A DNA stretch of 64,000 nt, taken from NCBI RefSeq assembly GCF_011074885.1, contig NC_054690.1, forward strand, positions 3,353,001 through 3,417,000, read 5' to 3'. Origin of the DNA: Brettanomyces bruxellensis. Its lineage: Eukaryota > Ascomycota > Pichiomycetes > Pichiales > Pichiaceae. This document shows, piece by piece, positions 30,884-39,718 of this stretch. How positions within the stretch are numbered: the first letter of the stretch is position 1; each line of letters begins with the position of its first letter. The position numbers and the translations under genes were made by a program. The notes beneath the pieces were generated by a model. That model did no database searches, was not told the DNA's origin, and worked only from the letters and a program-made list of their open reading frames with translations.

Positions 30884-31480
30884 TCACATTAACGATCCTG
30901 TGAGTGAGTAAGAAGACACAATATTAAATGCAGCCACAACTAGTGAATAAGCAAACGGTATCCATGTTGTCATTTTCAATTGTGCACTATTATAAATTGC
31001 ACCAGCTAATATCCCTATCAATGAACCAGACACGAAGCCTTCGAAAACACCAATGAATACATACACGGCCACTATGAGTAACAAAAATCTTGAACTTTCT
31101 TTTATCATCTGAGAAGCCAAGCTTCTTTTGGAGCCGTGTGAAAGATTTTCAACTTGGTCTCTCAATGCTCCTTCGTTCGATCTGCCATTCCACCACGAAA
31201 GATTTTTAGTGTATTCGGTATAAGTCGACTTTTTGTAATGAGTGAATATAATTAATATGGCCGTAGCTGTGTAAAATCCAGCCATTATAATCATTGACCA
31301 TAAAACAAAGAATTTCCAGACATCTGATGAGTAATAAAGAACAGAACGGTCATACTTCATTTTTGACGATCCCAATGGTAAGTAAAGAGATGGAAAGCTT
31401 GGTGTCACGTACCCCACGGGAACTTCATCGTTTGAGCTGTAATACTCAACCCTATTGGTATGAGAAAGTCCGTAGCTCAT
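30884..31480 (-). CDS. TMEM170-like four-helix membrane protein
   Basis: 198 residues from the ATG at 31480. After a soluble N-terminus (about 45 residues) come four hydrophobic helices at about 52-82, 128-150, 152-168 and 172-193. The helix 1 entry SDVWKFFVLWSMII, the hydrophilic loop, and helix 3 (GFVSGSLIGILAGAIYNSAQ) parallel TMEM170 proteins, which shape ER sheets and nuclear envelope in animals. The similarity is by pattern, so the family assignment is tentative. The fungal relatives I can think of have no assigned function. No signal peptide. Confidence 0.6.
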   Translation of the reverse strand: MSYGLSHTNRVEYYSSNDEVPVGYVTPSFPSLYLPLGSSKMKYDRSVLYYSSDVWKFFVLWSMIIMAGFYTATAILIIFTHYKKSTYTEYTKNLSWWNGRSNEGALRDQVENLSHGSKRSLASQMIKESSRFLLLIVAVYVFIGVFEGFVSGSLIGILAGAIYNSAQLKMTTWIPFAYSLVVAAFNIVSSYSLTGSLM

Positions 31481-31718
31481 AATCCGATTGTTTGTATCAT
31501 TTCTTCACAATGTTAGCCAGGAAAAGTAAATTGTCCGTCAGAAAACACATGGTTCTGAAAATTTTCGTACCGAAGATACGATATCTTTTTATTTATTTAT
31601 TTTTTTTTTTTTTTTTCGCTCCAGATCTGAAAAAAGTACAGGAAAAAAGGAGTATTATTATGCACAAGGCACACAGTTTGTAGCTCTATTAATATACATT
31701 ATTTATACCAAATCAGAA

Positions 31719-32897
31719 TCATTTCTTTGATTTAAGTTTTACAAGGTTTGCAATCGTCCCCAGTAAGAAGATCTTCGCATCTATAGCACTTAGTTCGACG
31801 TTGTCTAGTTTTAAATTAAGGAAACGGTTGTCCTCAACATTAAGAACGCGGGCCGTAAGCAAAGCGGTAATAGCTATAACAATGATGCCACAGTCAGAAC
31901 TGTTAATTTGCTGCGGAGTATGCTTTTCGGTGATTATTTCAAATTTCTTCCCCAAAATAGCTTCTGTATTCTTGATTAGTCTCATGGATTCTTCTTCATT
32001 CGCCCGGTATAAAGAATCGTAGATGATTGCTTTCCTATCATCCACACAAAAAAGTACCAGTGACCAATGGGAGCCACCCTCCGGTTCGCCAAAATCGATA
32101 TTATCATTCACTGGCATGAAAATGAACGACGAATGTTCTAAGTTTGGCAACACATCTTTTAATTCCGAAGGATTTGGACTGTTTGCAAGCAAAAATGAAA
32201 AAGTGGGTAATAACAAAAAAATGGCTTCTTTGATCTGGTCCTTCCTTCCATATTTGACCCTTTCTGTTAATGTTGGAATGATTTGCGACGTATATATATA
32301 TTCATACGCAAAGCTAATTATGCTATCATCCAACCAGTTATCATCCAAGAGAGTCTCCAGATCCTCCGAGAATATTGTAACATCCCTAATTCTTATAAGT
32401 GCATTTGAATTGGCACTTCCCACAGCAGTCTGGTACAATTCTTTCAAAATGGCAGCCCTGTCCACAGATGAAGCGGAATCGTTTGATATTATTTGTTTAT
32501 GACCTTTCCTTTGGCTTTTCTTGAGCCTCTTCAATTTTTTCCGCTCTTTGTTCGTCATCTTTTTATGACCCTTATGTGATTTGGAAAGAGAGATGTCAGT
32601 CTCATGATCCGAAAGATCGTCACCAAATAAACTTTTATGCGTAGTCAAAAGCGTATCAGATATTTCGTATTCATTGTTAAAGCTGGCTTCTCTCAATTTA
32701 TCACTGCTATGTTCATTGTCTGAGTACACATTATCTGTCGTCTCAGAGGTTTCTAGGCTCTCTTCTGATTGCCAGCTTAACTGATCGAAACCATTCGTTA
32801 TAAGGGGATAGTTTAATTCAATTGCCTCTTCTGGAGCTTCCTTTTGGAGATCTGCTATATGGTACCCTTTATTTGGAGTAAATATGGTCTTTATCAT
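31719..32897 (-). CDS. C48-family deneddylase, SENP8/Nep1-like (Ulp1 fold)
   Basis: 392 residues from the ATG at 32897. The N-terminal half is disordered and ends in a basic patch (KKMTNKERKKLKRLKKSQRKGHK). The C-terminal half is a Ulp/SENP protease, starting TIFSEDLETLLDDNWLDDSIISFAYEYI. The catalytic set is complete: His277 (GGSHWSLVLF), Asp294 (IYDSLY), Gln330 and Cys336 (SSDCGIIV). The FIFMPVND and GSHWSL blocks resemble SENP8/DEN1 and S. pombe Nep1, which remove NEDD8 (Rub1), more than SUMO-specific Ulp1, whose conserved core is longer. Substrate is inferred. The gene lies between a membrane protein and DSK2. Confidence 0.8.
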   Translation of the reverse strand: MIKTIFTPNKGYHIADLQKEAPEEAIELNYPLITNGFDQLSWQSEESLETSETTDNVYSDNEHSSDKLREASFNNEYEISDTLLTTHKSLFGDDLSDHETDISLSKSHKGHKKMTNKERKKLKRLKKSQRKGHKQIISNDSASSVDRAAILKELYQTAVGSANSNALIRIRDVTIFSEDLETLLDDNWLDDSIISFAYEYIYTSQIIPTLTERVKYGRKDQIKEAIFLLLPTFSFLLANSPNPSELKDVLPNLEHSSFIFMPVNDNIDFGEPEGGSHWSLVLFCVDDRKAIIYDSLYRANEEESMRLIKNTEAILGKKFEIITEKHTPQQINSSDCGIIVIAITALLTARVLNVEDNRFLNLKLDNVELSAIDAKIFLLGTIANLVKLKSKK

Positions 32898-33187
32898 CGA
32901 AATAGGAATCTTGCCTCTTCAGAAGTATCCAGAATGGCCAACAAATTTGTACACTGCTAGAGAAAAAGATGACATTAAACGGTAGCCCGAAATATTCTGC
33001 AGAAAAAATTATTTTCATTAAACCCTTAAGATAGAGGTGGTAGATACAAATATCCATTTCCTATATTACGAGTACATTCAGGTTGTAGCAAATCATTAAA
33101 TGATGGATCCGTATCAGTACAATAAATGCTAACGCAAAACTATGATATAAAGAGGGAAAACACGGCAAAAGTGGAAATCTGTAGAAC

Positions 33188-34378
33188 TCAAACTGAGCCA
33201 TTCAACAATTCCTCAATAGCACCCTGGACTGAACCTCCACTTCTTCTCAAGGCCTTAACGTTTTTATCAAAGTCGAAAAAGCCCATATCGTTCAACTGTC
33301 TGAGTTGCGTTTGATATATTTCTTCTGGTGGCCTATTGTCAGCAGGGCGAGTCTGTGCTGCCTCATTTGAACCACGTGCCATTGCACCTAACAGATTCCA
33401 CATCTCCGGATTAGTAAATGGGTTAGGAGGGACACTTTCACCATTACTAGATGCGGAATTCGATGGATTTTTGTTGGCTGCATTTGCTTGAGCACTGCTT
33501 GCGGCACCAAATAAAGCTGCAAATGGATTTAAGGCTGGATTAGCAGGGTTGGCCGAACTACTAATATTTGCATTTGCACTCGTAGTTGACCCCGTATTGA
33601 CATCAGCATTGCTGCCCGTAGTAGATCTGGTAGCAGCACTAGCAGTGTTAGATCCTGTTGTATTTCCTGGGGCAGGAAAGGCAGATGCATCTCTGGCCCC
33701 GCTATTACCGGAAGCACCACTCATCATTCTTTGCATCTGCAGCATAGACCGGAGCATCTGTGGATTTGTTAACATATTACGAACGTAATCACTCTGTAGC
33801 ATTTCTCTTGCCATAGGGCCCATTGCTCTCAAGCTTGGAGATTGTTGAGTCATGTAATCAATCATTTGGGGGTCCGAAAGAATGTTTCGCATGCTTTCTT
33901 GAAATGCTGGGTTCTCCATCATCCGCTCCATTTGCTGCTCATCAAACATCTGCTGTCCATCTGAGTTTAATCCCATATCTTCCAACGTAGGCATTGGGAT
34001 ATTATAACCGGCATATCTCGCACTGGTTAATCCCGCTAACGGATCGAATGCACTTTGTCCAGCTGCCAAATTCCGCGGAACTTCACCTGCTGTTTTTTGC
34101 TGGCTTTCAGAGTTCGTTGAAGAAGATCCCGTATTAGGAGAATGTTTGGCAGCGCCTTTCACCAGATGAATCGTATGTCCGTTCTTGATTTTATACGTTT
34201 CAAGAGTATCACCATCCTTCAGAATCTTACCAGAATAAATTAATCTTTGTCTGTCCACGGAAACATCCATTTCCTTTGCTAGTTGTTCTTTGAGCTGTAA
34301 AATTGTAGATGTGGTTAGGACTTTCGTTTCATGCTTCTTATCTCCAGCCGCTTTAATTGTCACAGTAATTTCAGACAT
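33188..34378 (-). CDS. DSK2: DSK2, ubiquilin (UBL-STI1-UBA proteasome shuttle)
   Basis: 396 residues from the ATG at 34378. UBL domain at 1-75 (ITVTIKAAGDKKHETKV, RLIYSGKILKDGDTLETYKIKNGHTIHLV). STI1/Sti-like Met-rich helices follow (MMENPAFQESMRNILSDPQMIDYM, LTNPQMLRSMLQMQRMM). An Ala/Asn/Ser-rich linker leads to a C-terminal UBA at about 352-394 (QLRQLNDMGFFDFDKNVKALRRSGGSVQGAIEELL). Dsk2 ferries ubiquitylated proteins to the proteasome and also acts in spindle pole body duplication and ER-associated degradation. The length matches yeast (373). All ligand surfaces appear intact, including the MGF loop of the UBA. Confidence 0.97.
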   Translation of the reverse strand: MSEITVTIKAAGDKKHETKVLTTSTILQLKEQLAKEMDVSVDRQRLIYSGKILKDGDTLETYKIKNGHTIHLVKGAAKHSPNTGSSSTNSESQQKTAGEVPRNLAAGQSAFDPLAGLTSARYAGYNIPMPTLEDMGLNSDGQQMFDEQQMERMMENPAFQESMRNILSDPQMIDYMTQQSPSLRAMGPMAREMLQSDYVRNMLTNPQMLRSMLQMQRMMSGASGNSGARDASAFPAPGNTTGSNTASAATRSTTGSNADVNTGSTTSANANISSSANPANPALNPFAALFGAASSAQANAANKNPSNSASSNGESVPPNPFTNPEMWNLLGAMARGSNEAAQTRPADNRPPEEIYQTQLRQLNDMGFFDFDKNVKALRRSGGSVQGAIEELLNGSV

Positions 34379-34850
34379 ATTTGCTTGCGTAAATATTCTA
34401 GATTAAACTGCTTCACTCTCCAGAATTTCTAAACCTTGTAATGTGTGGCCAACTTTTATATATATTGGTCTTCGTTTGGTTCCTTGAAAAAAATAAATAC
34501 AAACTTAATGACAAAATTGTTCAAAACGGTGTACGCTAGCTCTATGCCTGTCTATTTTATCTTTAATCTGGATCATTTTGGTAGTAGTACGATGTTTAGC
34601 GCGATATCCATTTTGCCTAAATGACCGGCAAAGAAATTTTTGGGAAAACGCACCGGAGTGGGTCCACGTCGGCATTTTTTTTTTCGCTCCCCCTACCCAA
34701 AGATTTTTCTGGAAGCAGAGATTTCTTCCCTGTCCACGTTTAAGCTTTAACTTTTAAACACCATCTTTTATCACGAAAAGAGTCGTTCATGAAATGTTGA
34801 TTTATACATATTTACAAGTTCCGTTTCATTACTCTCACCGATACCTCCCC
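34379..34850. other. DSK2 promoter region and OCT1 3' flank
   Basis: 472 bases. Contains CCCCCT at about 34689-34694, a possible stress-response (Msn2/4-type) core. No gene seen. Confidence 0.4.
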
Positions 34851-37235
34851 TCAAAAATTGTGGACTCTTCCTATGAACTGCATTGCCTCAAGATCGCCTT
34901 TTGACAGTTCCGGTTTATCTAAAACATTGGCGATCAACTTCCAAGGGTCTCTTCCACCTCCCCATTTAAGTATATCATTCCTAAGTTTCTCTCCGCTCTT
35001 TCGATTGAGCGGATCTTCGGCAAAAAGATGCTCCCAAATCCTCAAAGCGAGTGCCCTGTCTAATAAATATGAGTAGTAGAGACAGCCGTATGTATATAGA
35101 TGGCCAAATTTTCCTGGCCATGATGACTCGGTGTCGGCGTAAACCTTGATCTCTTTTTCAAGGTCATGATACTCCTTGACTGGAGAATAATCTTTTGTGT
35201 TAATAGATGATGAATGTAATCTTTGGTCAAGCATGGCCATTTTGATCTGGCCAAGTGTTCCCAAATTTCTAAAGTTATCATCTGCTGCTTTAGCTCTATG
35301 AAGTGATTCCGCAGAAAGTGGCTTTCCTGTATTGTAATGTCTGGCAAAAGAAAGTAAAACTCTTTCGTCCTTGGCAAACTGTTCACATAAAATTGATGGT
35401 AGCTCAACGAAATCGGTCACACATCTTGTTCCACTGATGCTATGCAAGGATGTTGTAGCCATCATCGAGTGAACAGCATGGCCCATTTCATGGAAAAGAG
35501 TTTCCACCGACGAGAGATCTAGCAGACTAGGAGTTCCCTTATCATATCCCATAGCATCAAGTTCTTCTCTCCCTGGAAAGCTGCATTCTAAGACAACTAT
35601 TGGAATCTGATATAGCTGACCATCCCTTTTTGCAGTTTGGAACGTTTGAACTTTCAAGTTAAAAGGATCACTTGACGTTTGCTCGTCATCTGTAACCCTC
35701 CTCGAGCAGCATATTGTGAAGTGCGCTGGTCCAGTGCCTTTCGTTGGCCTTGTAAAAAGATCCAAATATATAACACCTATAAGAACATCTGCATCATTTC
35801 TAACCTCAAACTTTCTCACATCCTTTTCCCAAATCTCACCCTTTTGAGCTGATACTGGACAAAGATCTATTCCATATAACGATTTCAAAACACTTGACAA
35901 ACCTGACACAACAGTTCCCACAGAGAAGTATGGGCTGATATCTTCTTCGATGGAATCTTTATTGTGTTGTGTATACCGCCATTTAAGATACTCAAAATCC
36001 CATGGCTTCACTAACTCGATGAGTTCATCATCCGTTGGTTCCTTAATGTGATGGTTCTGTGCTGATTGGTACAACTGTCTGAGTTCTTTCAAGACGCCCG
36101 GCTTGATCTCTTGTAAGAGATTGTTTAAAAATGTCATTACGTTTGCCGGCGACTTCGCCATCTTCCCCTCAAGCTGGTATTCATTAAAACTTGGTTTTTT
36201 CATCATAATGGACAATACATAACGATCGGCTAAAAGATTGAATAGTCTTAAATTTTGTTGTTCTGGAGCGCTGTGCATGTCCCTCCACACAATACGTCTG
36301 ACCATACGATTTGGACATGTCTTCAGTGTAAGATACCCTGTATTGTTGAATAAAGGAATATCTAAGTTTCCTTCTTCATCATAGAACATTCCTGAACCAA
36401 TACTTGGGTTAACATCCCCTCTCTGAATAATATTGTTTGGGATTACAGAGTGCATTGTGTAAGGCTCCGAAACCCCGCTCAAAAAGGCCTGTCCGTCAGC
36501 TTCTATCCGCTGACTAAGATTCACGAAGTTGCGTCTGACGGAATCTTTAAATTCGATTCCCGATATCTGAAAATCAAAATATAGTAGCTTGCCTGTCATA
36601 TATTCCTCCTCTAACATTTTGGATGTGTATTCAGGATCTGTCATAACTTGCTTGAGTCGTTTATATAATTCAACGGATGTATTGAGTTCGTTCATAAACT
36701 CATATAACTGTTCATGACATGATTGAGCAGCCTTTTCGAATTTCCCTTCTGGATGCACTGTTCTGATGAACTCACATAAATCTATAACGCGGCACAATAT
36801 GTCGCTCAATCTATCCAAATTACGAACGCATTTATGCAATCCCTCGTTCGAGTTGTCTTCTATTATATGTTTTGTCAACAACTTGGCTTTTTCTAGAGAA
36901 TCAGAGCTAAATTTTAGAAGACCTTCCGGGGACTTCAAATATGGATTTAAAAAAAGACCTGCCGAATCTTTTCCTCTTGTGCCTATGTAGCCAAGTATTG
37001 AATGCCTCTGAGGATTAGATGACTTCGAAAATTTCTTCCAGTATTGCTCGTCATCAAATATTCGTCTGATTTGAACTGCGTGTTTGGATTGTTCCAGTTG
37101 AGTTTGACATGTGGAGTAAAAGCACGCTATTCGAAAATGGGAAGTGGGTGTTGGACCCAGATACGACTTGATCGCACAAGAAAATCTTCGGACCACTTGT
37201 GCCTCTTTATTTAAGGCGAGCCCAGACTTTAACAT
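34851..37235 (-). CDS. OCT1: OCT1, mitochondrial intermediate peptidase (M3 family)
   Basis: 794 residues (772 in S. cerevisiae) from the ATG at 37235. The N-terminus is basic and hydroxylated, suiting mitochondrial import (EAQVVRRFSCAIKSYLG). The zinc-metalloprotease site HEMGH is at 582-586 in ETLFHEMGHAVHSMM; the downstream Glu ligand lies in DFVELPSILCEQF. The M3 fold signatures GVIYLDLFTRPTKGTGPAHF and YTYGCLYYSYLLDRALA are also present. It removes an octapeptide from precursors already cut by the matrix processing peptidase, including respiratory and iron-sulfur proteins. No defect seen. Confidence 0.97.
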   Translation of the reverse strand: MLKSGLALNKEAQVVRRFSCAIKSYLGPTPTSHFRIACFYSTCQTQLEQSKHAVQIRRIFDDEQYWKKFSKSSNPQRHSILGYIGTRGKDSAGLFLNPYLKSPEGLLKFSSDSLEKAKLLTKHIIEDNSNEGLHKCVRNLDRLSDILCRVIDLCEFIRTVHPEGKFEKAAQSCHEQLYEFMNELNTSVELYKRLKQVMTDPEYTSKMLEEEYMTGKLLYFDFQISGIEFKDSVRRNFVNLSQRIEADGQAFLSGVSEPYTMHSVIPNNIIQRGDVNPSIGSGMFYDEEGNLDIPLFNNTGYLTLKTCPNRMVRRIVWRDMHSAPEQQNLRLFNLLADRYVLSIMMKKPSFNEYQLEGKMAKSPANVMTFLNNLLQEIKPGVLKELRQLYQSAQNHHIKEPTDDELIELVKPWDFEYLKWRYTQHNKDSIEEDISPYFSVGTVVSGLSSVLKSLYGIDLCPVSAQKGEIWEKDVRKFEVRNDADVLIGVIYLDLFTRPTKGTGPAHFTICCSRRVTDDEQTSSDPFNLKVQTFQTAKRDGQLYQIPIVVLECSFPGREELDAMGYDKGTPSLLDLSSVETLFHEMGHAVHSMMATTSLHSISGTRCVTDFVELPSILCEQFAKDERVLLSFARHYNTGKPLSAESLHRAKAADDNFRNLGTLGQIKMAMLDQRLHSSSINTKDYSPVKEYHDLEKEIKVYADTESSWPGKFGHLYTYGCLYYSYLLDRALALRIWEHLFAEDPLNRKSGEKLRNDILKWGGGRDPWKLIANVLDKPELSKGDLEAMQFIGRVHNF

Positions 37236-37809
37236 GGTAGCTAATCTTTTTATGCTTCGAGCAGATCTGTTAATTTAGTGAGCTTTATTAGAATGCATGA
37301 TTGTGACCAATAAATATCTGAGAAGTTGAGATAACCAAAAATATTGATAGCTAAAATGAAAAATAAGCCGAGGAATGAGGGAAACCGTGAGCGCGAAAAA
37401 ATANAAAAAAAAAATAAAAAAATAAGAAAAAAAATTATTCAATATACATACGCATCTGTAGAATTTTTGTGGGGTGGTATCGTACGTATTCTGGTTTCGA
37501 CAAATACATCTACATTTTACAAACTATTGTGTGGTTCCATAACCGGCTTTGACCTTACGAGCATCACTACAGTTTTTTTTACCGAATTTTGCATTAATTT
37601 AATCATCAAAAAGCTAGGAATTCCTATTAATTAAACAGAAGATTAGAGTTTTTAAAAAAAAAAGATTAATGATATACTTAAGAACAACTGTAATGCAGAT
37701 ATCAGGTTAAAAAAAAAGAATGCGAGAATGAGAAAAAAATAATTAAAGATAGTATACAAAAAGTATGGAAAACATGTCATCAGTTCTAATGAATGTTAGG
37801 TATATCAAT
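37236..37809. other. OCT1 upstream region with one ambiguous base
   Basis: 574 bases, strongly A-rich. The base at 37404 is n inside an A-rich tract (37396-37435), so local length is uncertain. The 96-residue frame through it (37344-37634) is low-complexity and not credible. Confidence 0.5.
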
Positions 37810-39021
37810 CTATTCAGCATAATTCTTCCATATCACATCCATAACATCATGGAAATGTTTTTTGTCACTTGCCTTATCCCCTGTAACAGCAACACTGTAT
37901 CGATATAATCTCTCTCCGATTCTAATAACACCTTGAAGATTTTCCTGAGGTGCCTCGGCTCCTTCCTCGATTGCCCTCGATTCAAGATCATCTGAATCGT
38001 CCTCATCTTCATCTTTTTTTGATGACGTTTCCGACTGTTCATGATCACTCTTTGCGGAGGCTTTCCCTTGCTCTTTTTTCCTGTATGATCCTGCATAAAC
38101 ATCATCAACTGTGTTGTTTCTATCCTGAGTTTCTGAATTTGAAGTACAATCCTCACTGGTGGCACCCCTCACAGCTACAGGTGGATGTGCAGAAACTATC
38201 GGGATCATGCTGTAAGGTCGTTTTTGAGACATTTGCCCTGAACCAAAGGATCTGAATCCACCGGCAACCCTTATATTTGAAGAGGATGCCCTGCCGCTCG
38301 CTATTGGCAATGTTGGTAATGCATACATGGCTTGTTGACCCATGCCTTGAAACGGCATGATGGGGACTAAGCTTGGAGGCAATCTCTGAGCGGCACTGTT
38401 CACAAGGAACCTTCTGGATCGTTGCCAATCGGCAGAATTTATCGGAGCAGAGACAACCTGCCTTTGGCGAAGCAATGCTTTATGTCTTTGTGGGATATGC
38501 AACGGTCTAGGTGGCTCCCCACGACGTGGCCTCTTTTTTGCTTGATTCTCACTCTCGTCAATCTCTGAAGTGCTATTAGTTTCTGCCGCCTGGGTCGTTT
38601 TAATTTCGGGTATCTTAACTGAATTATGTTCAGCAGCAGCTTTAAATTTGGTATCATCTTGTACTTTCTCGGTTGATGTATCCTTCACAACAAATTGTGA
38701 ATCCTTTTCATTCTCCTCTTTGTGGCATGATCCGGAAGATGTTGTCGAGGATGGACTATTATTAAAAAAGCCTGCTGTTGATGACGATGTTTCCGCGGAA
38801 GAACCTCCGGAGTTCACGTATACGTCATTTGGGGTGATTGCACTTGAGCTTATGAGTCGTCGTTGTCGTAATGCTATCTGCTTGCTTTGCTCTATTGCAT
38901 GTTGTTTATCGCTCGGACTTAATGCAAATGATGCCATTCGTGGAGAACTTTGAATTCCCTCCAGGCAATGCTGAGCACTTCCTAAATTCAAAGGAGAAGG
39001 TCTCTTACGTTTGACCACCAT
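37810..39021 (-). CDS. Unidentified disordered, probably nuclear protein
   Basis: 403 residues from the ATG at 39021. I do not recognise the family. The N-terminus is MVVKRKRPSPLNLG, followed by ALSPSDKQHAIEQSKQIALRQRRLI. A Ser/Thr/Glu-rich stretch follows, then a basic core at about 165-190 (KKRPRRGEPPRPLHIPQRHK), which looks like a bipartite nuclear signal. A Pro/Met/Gly-rich middle leads to an acidic segment and a short ordered-looking C-terminus (GVIRIGERLYRYSVAVTG, then FHDVMDVIWKNYAE). Codon use and composition are like neighbours, and the clean 1.2 kb frame argues that it is real. A transcription or RNA-related role would be a guess. Confidence 0.75.
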   Translation of the reverse strand: MVVKRKRPSPLNLGSAQHCLEGIQSSPRMASFALSPSDKQHAIEQSKQIALRQRRLISSSAITPNDVYVNSGGSSAETSSSTAGFFNNSPSSTTSSGSCHKEENEKDSQFVVKDTSTEKVQDDTKFKAAAEHNSVKIPEIKTTQAAETNSTSEIDESENQAKKRPRRGEPPRPLHIPQRHKALLRQRQVVSAPINSADWQRSRRFLVNSAAQRLPPSLVPIMPFQGMGQQAMYALPTLPIASGRASSSNIRVAGGFRSFGSGQMSQKRPYSMIPIVSAHPPVAVRGATSEDCTSNSETQDRNNTVDDVYAGSYRKKEQGKASAKSDHEQSETSSKKDEDEDDSDDLESRAIEEGAEAPQENLQGVIRIGERLYRYSVAVTGDKASDKKHFHDVMDVIWKNYAE

Positions 39022-39718
39022 CCTATGCTAGCGTTGTTTCTGGTAAAATCAATCTAATCTACGATGTTTGTATGCGGAGAAGATAGGTAAGTTTGTTGAG
39101 AAAGTGTTACTGACGTTTCCAGAAGAAAGTGAATTTGAGGGAAAGTAGTAATTCTAGCTGGATGACCAAACCCCCAGAATCGTCTAAAAATATATAGACG
39201 AAATTTACAGCTGAAAAAAATGTTAACAAGATATAAAAAGAAGAATTATATAACAAAAAATTAAAAGTACAAAAAAAATTAAATAAATGATAAATAGGTA
39301 AATAGAAAACGAATAAATATAATAATGAGAAAGAGAGGGGAAAACGAGGCCAGTAAATGACGAGCAACTAAAATATGATGAAATAATTCAAATATGAAAC
39401 ACACAATAGAAGAAACTGTTAGTCAAGAAACGCTTTTCATCCATATTTTGAGGCGAGGCTCTGGCGATATAAGGGGTTACATATTCTGTTCCGATCAAAT
39501 TGTGATATCATACGTTTAACCGGGCCAAACTTTTATTGTCTGTTTGGCTTCTTCCAAATTAGTCTACATTTTTGTCCTTTGCTTTTACGCGCAAATGTAT
39601 TTCATTCACCACTTCAATTATGTGATGATAATAGTGTTTTTTAGAGGACTCAGATGTGAGTGAGCTTCTTTGTTTTTGCTTAATTTAAAAAAAGGATCTT
39701 CCTTTTTTTTTTCAACCA
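39022..39718. other. Intergenic, upstream of the disordered-protein gene; POL4 3' flank
   Basis: 697 AT-rich bases. A hydrophobic antisense frame (39107-39367) is low-complexity and starts without support. Nothing else recognised. Confidence 0.4.
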
